Shown piece after piece: positions 5,449-7,608 of a DNA stretch of 7,608 nt (position 1 is the stretch's first letter; each line of letters begins with the position of its first letter). Below the pieces are notes generated by a model, which did not search any database, was not told the DNA's origin, and worked only from the letters and a program-made list of their open reading frames with translations. The translations under genes were made by a program, and so were the position numbers. This stretch comes from JAUVYV01 sp964394625 (lineage in GTDB: Bacteria; Planctomycetota; Phycisphaerae; Sedimentisphaerales; Anaerobacaceae), in the NCBI GenBank assembly GCA_964394625.1, contig CAYMYK010000145.1, positions 1 to 7,608 on the forward strand, given 5' to 3'.

Positions 5449-5979
5449 TCATTTGTCTTTGCCGTTCAACATCCGGGCCTGAAGCCCTATCAACTGCTCA
5501 GCGGTGACCGTCTTGAGACGAAAATCGCCGAAGATAACGTTATAATTGCCGTTGGCGAGCCGCCAGTGCATCAGAATCGTATTCCTGTCGTCGGAGCCGA
5601 CGTATTTGCCGTAGTAGGTAACTTCCTTTCCCTCGCCAAGCATACGCTCATACAGGCCGGACAAGCCGGCAAGCAACTGATTTCTGCCCGTACTGTCGGC
5701 GGCAAAAGAATATCTGATTTCCTGAAGTATCCCCTTGCTGTTCCTGTCCCTGCCGCCCAGCAAGGCCGTGCACACAATCAAAGTTATAATTATGGCCGCG
5801 GCGGCAGCCAGCTTGCTGATTCTCAGGTCTATGATGATATTTACACCATCGAGGCCGTCTCTGCGATGCAGCCGAGCGGGAATATGCCGCTTAATGCCAT
5901 CGCCAAGAGAGGGATCGACCGGCTCGACCGTCACATCAGCCAATCCATTCAGCAAACTTTTCAACTTTTCATCATTCAT
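5449..5979 (-). CDS. Single-pass membrane protein, putative anti-sigma factor
   Basis: A 176-residue protein probably controlling the sigma factor encoded just upstream. Residues 1-56 are predicted cytoplasmic and begin MNDEKLKSLLNGLADVTVEP, a helical stretch typical of short anti-sigma N-termini. One membrane span follows at about 57-76 (LAAAAAIIITLIVCTALLGG). The remaining 100 residues would be outside the cytoplasm and contain an LLAGLSGLYERML helix and a mixed strand region ending RLKTVTAEQLIGLQ. There is no HxxxCxxC zinc motif and no FecR signature I can see, so the anti-sigma call rests on topology and gene order. Its GAGGA ribosome site overlaps the sigma stop codon (TAGAGGA), and the intergenic gap is 11 bases, so the two genes are co-transcribed and likely translationally coupled. 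It could instead be an unrelated membrane protein. Confidence 0.75.
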   Translation of the reverse strand: MNDEKLKSLLNGLADVTVEPVDPSLGDGIKRHIPARLHRRDGLDGVNIIIDLRISKLAAAAAIIITLIVCTALLGGRDRNSKGILQEIRYSFAADSTGRNQLLAGLSGLYERMLGEGKEVTYYGKYVGSDDRNTILMHWRLANGNYNVIFGDFRLKTVTAEQLIGLQARMLNGKDK

Positions 5980-5990
5980 CCGGCTGTCCT

Positions 5991-6620
5991 CTACAGTTCA
6001 GAGTTTAACCGTTTTCTGAGCACCTTAAGCGCCCTGCTGAGGCGGCTTTTCAGCGTGCCTTTGCCCACACCGGCGGCCTCAGCGGCCTGGGCGATTGTAA
6101 GATGCTGCATATAATGTAAAACTACCGCCTGCCTCAGCTTGACGGGCAACTCGCCCACCGCGTCTCTGAGACGGGCAAGCTCGTCACGATTTGCCGCGAC
6201 CACATCGCCCTGCTCTCCCTGGCCGGCTGCTTCGACAAGTTCCATTCTTACCAGTTCGATGCCCTTGTGCCGGCGGCCGTACGTTCTGGACGCATTCAGG
6301 GCAATGTGATACAACCAGCCGCCCAGGGCCTTGCCGCTTCTCAACTGGCCCACATGGTGCCACGCCTGAAAGAATGTCTCCTGTGTCAGGTCTTCACTGG
6401 CCTCTCTGCTGTGGCCCAGACGCCTCATAAACCGGTATATCTGCTCGTAGTACATATCAACGAGCTCGGCCGCCGCAGCGTGGTCACCGGCCTTTAACCG
6501 GCTTGCGAGCAGGTTTTGCCTGTTTTCCAAAGAGCCCGTGCCTCTATTCTCTTCGCCCTTCCCAAGTATAAGATGCTGTAAACCGGCTAAGTGTTCCGTT
6601 GAAATTGCCTTTTTTTCCAC
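5991..6620 (-). CDS. ECF-type RNA polymerase sigma factor (sigma-70 family)
   Basis: Directs RNA polymerase to a specific set of promoters. The 209-residue protein has a 38-residue N-terminal extension without clear features. Sigma region 2 follows at about 40-117: the core-binding helix, then DLTQETFFQAW (77-87), then GGWLYHIALNASRTYGRR (100-117), which contacts the -10 element. After a linker, region 4 spans about 150-206 (ELPVKLRQAVVLHYMQHLTI, then AQAAEAAGVGKGTLKSRLSR), a helix-turn-helix for the -35 element. Regions 1.1 and 3 are absent, as expected for group 4 sigmas. The start is GTG at 6620, with AGGA 7 bases upstream and a strong promoter just beyond it. The putative membrane anti-sigma gene follows directly. 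Target promoters and the inducing signal are unknown. Confidence 0.95.
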   Translation of the reverse strand: MEKKAISTEHLAGLQHLILGKGEENRGTGSLENRQNLLASRLKAGDHAAAAELVDMYYEQIYRFMRRLGHSREASEDLTQETFFQAWHHVGQLRSGKALGGWLYHIALNASRTYGRRHKGIELVRMELVEAAGQGEQGDVVAANRDELARLRDAVGELPVKLRQAVVLHYMQHLTIAQAAEAAGVGKGTLKSRLSRALKVLRKRLNSEL

Positions 6621-6645
6621 GATTTTTTCCTATCGCCAAAGCCAT

Positions 6646-6674
6646 AGTATATCAGAAAAGCATCTTCATTGCAA
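6646..6674 (-). promoter_or_regulatory. Sigma-70-type promoter of the sigma factor operon
   Basis: On the minus strand TTGCAA (6669-6674) is followed by a 17-base spacer and TATACT (6646-6651). Transcription would start near 6639, about 19 bases before the GTG start. The pattern is of the housekeeping type rather than a typical ECF autoregulated promoter. Confidence 0.55.
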
Positions 6675-6751
6675 CATTAATGCCTCTCAGCATCGCCCAT
6701 ACAGCCGGCAGGAAACAACAATACAGCACAGCGACAAGGCAAATCCCGCCC

Positions 6752-6773
6752 GGTAAGCCGATATTGGCTAACC
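6752..6773. repeat. Interrupted palindrome between sigma and lipoprotein genes
   Basis: GGTAAGCC (6752-6759) and GGCTAACC (6766-6773) pair at seven of eight positions around GATATT. It lies about 78 bases upstream of the sigma -35 box and past the lipoprotein stop, so it could be an operator or a secondary transcript-ending hairpin. No U-tract is present on either strand. Confidence 0.35.
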
Positions 6774-6794
6774 ACAAGAATACAAGAGCAAAAT

Positions 6795-6822
6795 CGCAAA
6801 AGGGCATAAGAGCACCCTTGCG
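6795..6822 (-). terminator. Probable terminator of the lipoprotein gene
   Basis: On the minus strand CGCAAGGG pairs with CCCTT-TT-GCG, with a two-base bulge, around a ten-base loop. The 3' side contains CCCTTTTGCGATTTTGC, giving U-rich runs. It lies 22 bases past the lipoprotein stop codon. Confidence 0.4.
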
Positions 6823-6844
6823 ACTGCCCGTAAGTTAGCGGCAA

Positions 6845-7561
6845 TCAGAGTTCACCGGGCGATATGCCGATATTTACGTTGAGTGCAGCGATATCATCAG
6901 ACAGAACCATCCGTGCCCTGCCCCTGCCGAGAGAGATATGTTCAAACTCGAGGCCCGCCGGCTCGCTCAGCTTCGCCGCCAGCACCGGGGAAGAATCCAG
7001 CTTTACCAGAACGGCGCTCAACGCCTGGTTGACCATTATCGCCGCCGTATTTATCAATTCATTGTCCGTAGCAACTTCCGCTCTGTCTTTACTCAGTTTC
7101 GCCGAAAGCTGCCTCACTATCTCGATTCGCCTCGCGTTGTCGTTTGCAAAGGGTTGAGCAAGTATCTCGGCATCAAGAGCCATCTGACTTTGCAGCGCCA
7201 TACCTGTACGGCGTTCCAGAAACACATTCCTGAGTGTCTGGTCAACTAAAATCAAGTACTTGCGCTTTGCAACCAGCTCGTTCTCGTCAAAGGCAACGAT
7301 GCTGACCCAAAACACATTCCCCCAGCTCCTCTGGCCTTGTGAAGCGACCACCGTCCTGCTTTGGCTGAGCAGCTCATTCCCCGGCCCGCCAATAGCAGCT
7401 AACACTGAGGCGGTGCTGCTCTGATTAACGACTATCTTGTCGTAGTTTTCAAAGGCCGGCCTCTCACCGCGGCGAGTTATGAAACTCGTGGACTCTCTGA
7501 TTTGAACACAACCGGCCAGCACACAAAGGCAAAAGACCGGCAAGAGTTTTGCAATATCCAT
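6845..7561 (-). CDS. Putative lipoprotein, function unknown
   Basis: A 238-residue envelope protein. MDIAKLLPVFCLCVLAGC is a short lipoprotein signal peptide with lipobox LAGC, so Cys18 would be lipidated. The hydrophobic core is short and the n-region has only one Lys. Residues about 40-110 (KIVVNQSSTASVLAAIGGPG, later VFWVSIVAFDENELVAKRKY) resemble the 'threshold, LG-x-P, strand, FDENG' rhythm of BamE/SmpA-like small lipoprotein domains, but I cannot confirm this by eye. A Gln/Ala/Leu-rich helical region follows (about 120-190), then a final strand-rich segment with LGRGRARMVLSDDI. A GGAG site lies 7 bases before the ATG, supporting the start. The upstream promoter would lie at or beyond the window edge. 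It appears to be a single-gene unit reading towards the sigma operon. Confidence 0.82.
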   Translation of the reverse strand: MDIAKLLPVFCLCVLAGCVQIRESTSFITRRGERPAFENYDKIVVNQSSTASVLAAIGGPGNELLSQSRTVVASQGQRSWGNVFWVSIVAFDENELVAKRKYLILVDQTLRNVFLERRTGMALQSQMALDAEILAQPFANDNARRIEIVRQLSAKLSKDRAEVATDNELINTAAIMVNQALSAVLVKLDSSPVLAAKLSEPAGLEFEHISLGRGRARMVLSDDIAALNVNIGISPGEL

Positions 7562-7608
7562 TATTTTTCTCCAGTCATCATTAAAATAAACATCTAAAAT
7601 GGAATAAT

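Noticed and set aside
5566..6114. A 182-codon open frame on the plus strand
   Set aside because: It is antisense to the anti-sigma-like and sigma genes, both better supported by motifs, ribosome sites and coupling.

Overview
The window looks like a chromosomal segment of a planctomycete, most likely of the Phycisphaerae/Sedimentisphaerales type. This is inferred from family content: a pseudopilin with an N-terminal methylation segment and an H-X9-DG motif, a small ECF sigma factor coupled to a single-pass membrane protein, and an excisionase-type HTH joined to a receiver domain. No rRNA or other marker is present, so the placement is tentative. Nine protein genes are well supported. A tenth, very short upstream ORF is plausible. 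I see no tRNA, rRNA, CRISPR array or insertion sequence.

Layout. Positions 5-1710 (+) hold a C5-cytosine DNA methyltransferase and a Vsr mismatch endonuclease, a pair that methylates DNA and repairs the resulting T:G mismatches. No restriction enzyme is visible, though the left edge is cut. A perfect 12-bp hairpin at 1796-1825 separates this pair from a minus-strand block: a 96-residue single-pass membrane protein (1875-2165) and a DegT/DnrJ/EryC1/StrS sugar aminotransferase (2328-3449). The aminotransferase has a recognisable promoter with an inverted repeat around its -10 box. Next, on the plus strand, is a 192-residue HTH-receiver protein (3751-4329) whose receiver has lost the phosphoacceptor Asp, the Thr/Ser and the Lys. 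Its upstream region (about 3572-3736) can fold into several nested hairpins, including two mutually exclusive helices.

The right half is a minus-strand cluster read leftwards: ECF sigma factor (5991-6620), membrane-anchored putative anti-sigma partner (5449-5979), a 27-codon ORF with a perfect AGGAGG site (5309-5392), and the H-X9-DG pseudopilin (4404-5312). The short ORF's stop overlaps the pseudopilin's GTG start. The sigma gene has a good housekeeping promoter (TTGCAA-17-TATACT). A minus-strand lipoprotein gene (6845-7561) closes the window.

How the parts work together. The methyltransferase and Vsr form one functional pair. The sigma gene and its membrane partner form a likely envelope-to-transcription signalling pair, with the pseudopilin a candidate operon member or target. 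The HTH-pseudoreceiver is probably a phosphorylation-independent DNA-binding regulator. The aminotransferase, 96-residue protein and lipoprotein have no visible functional partners. The most unusual items are the structured leader with its pseudoreceiver gene, and the overlapping mini-ORF before the pseudopilin.
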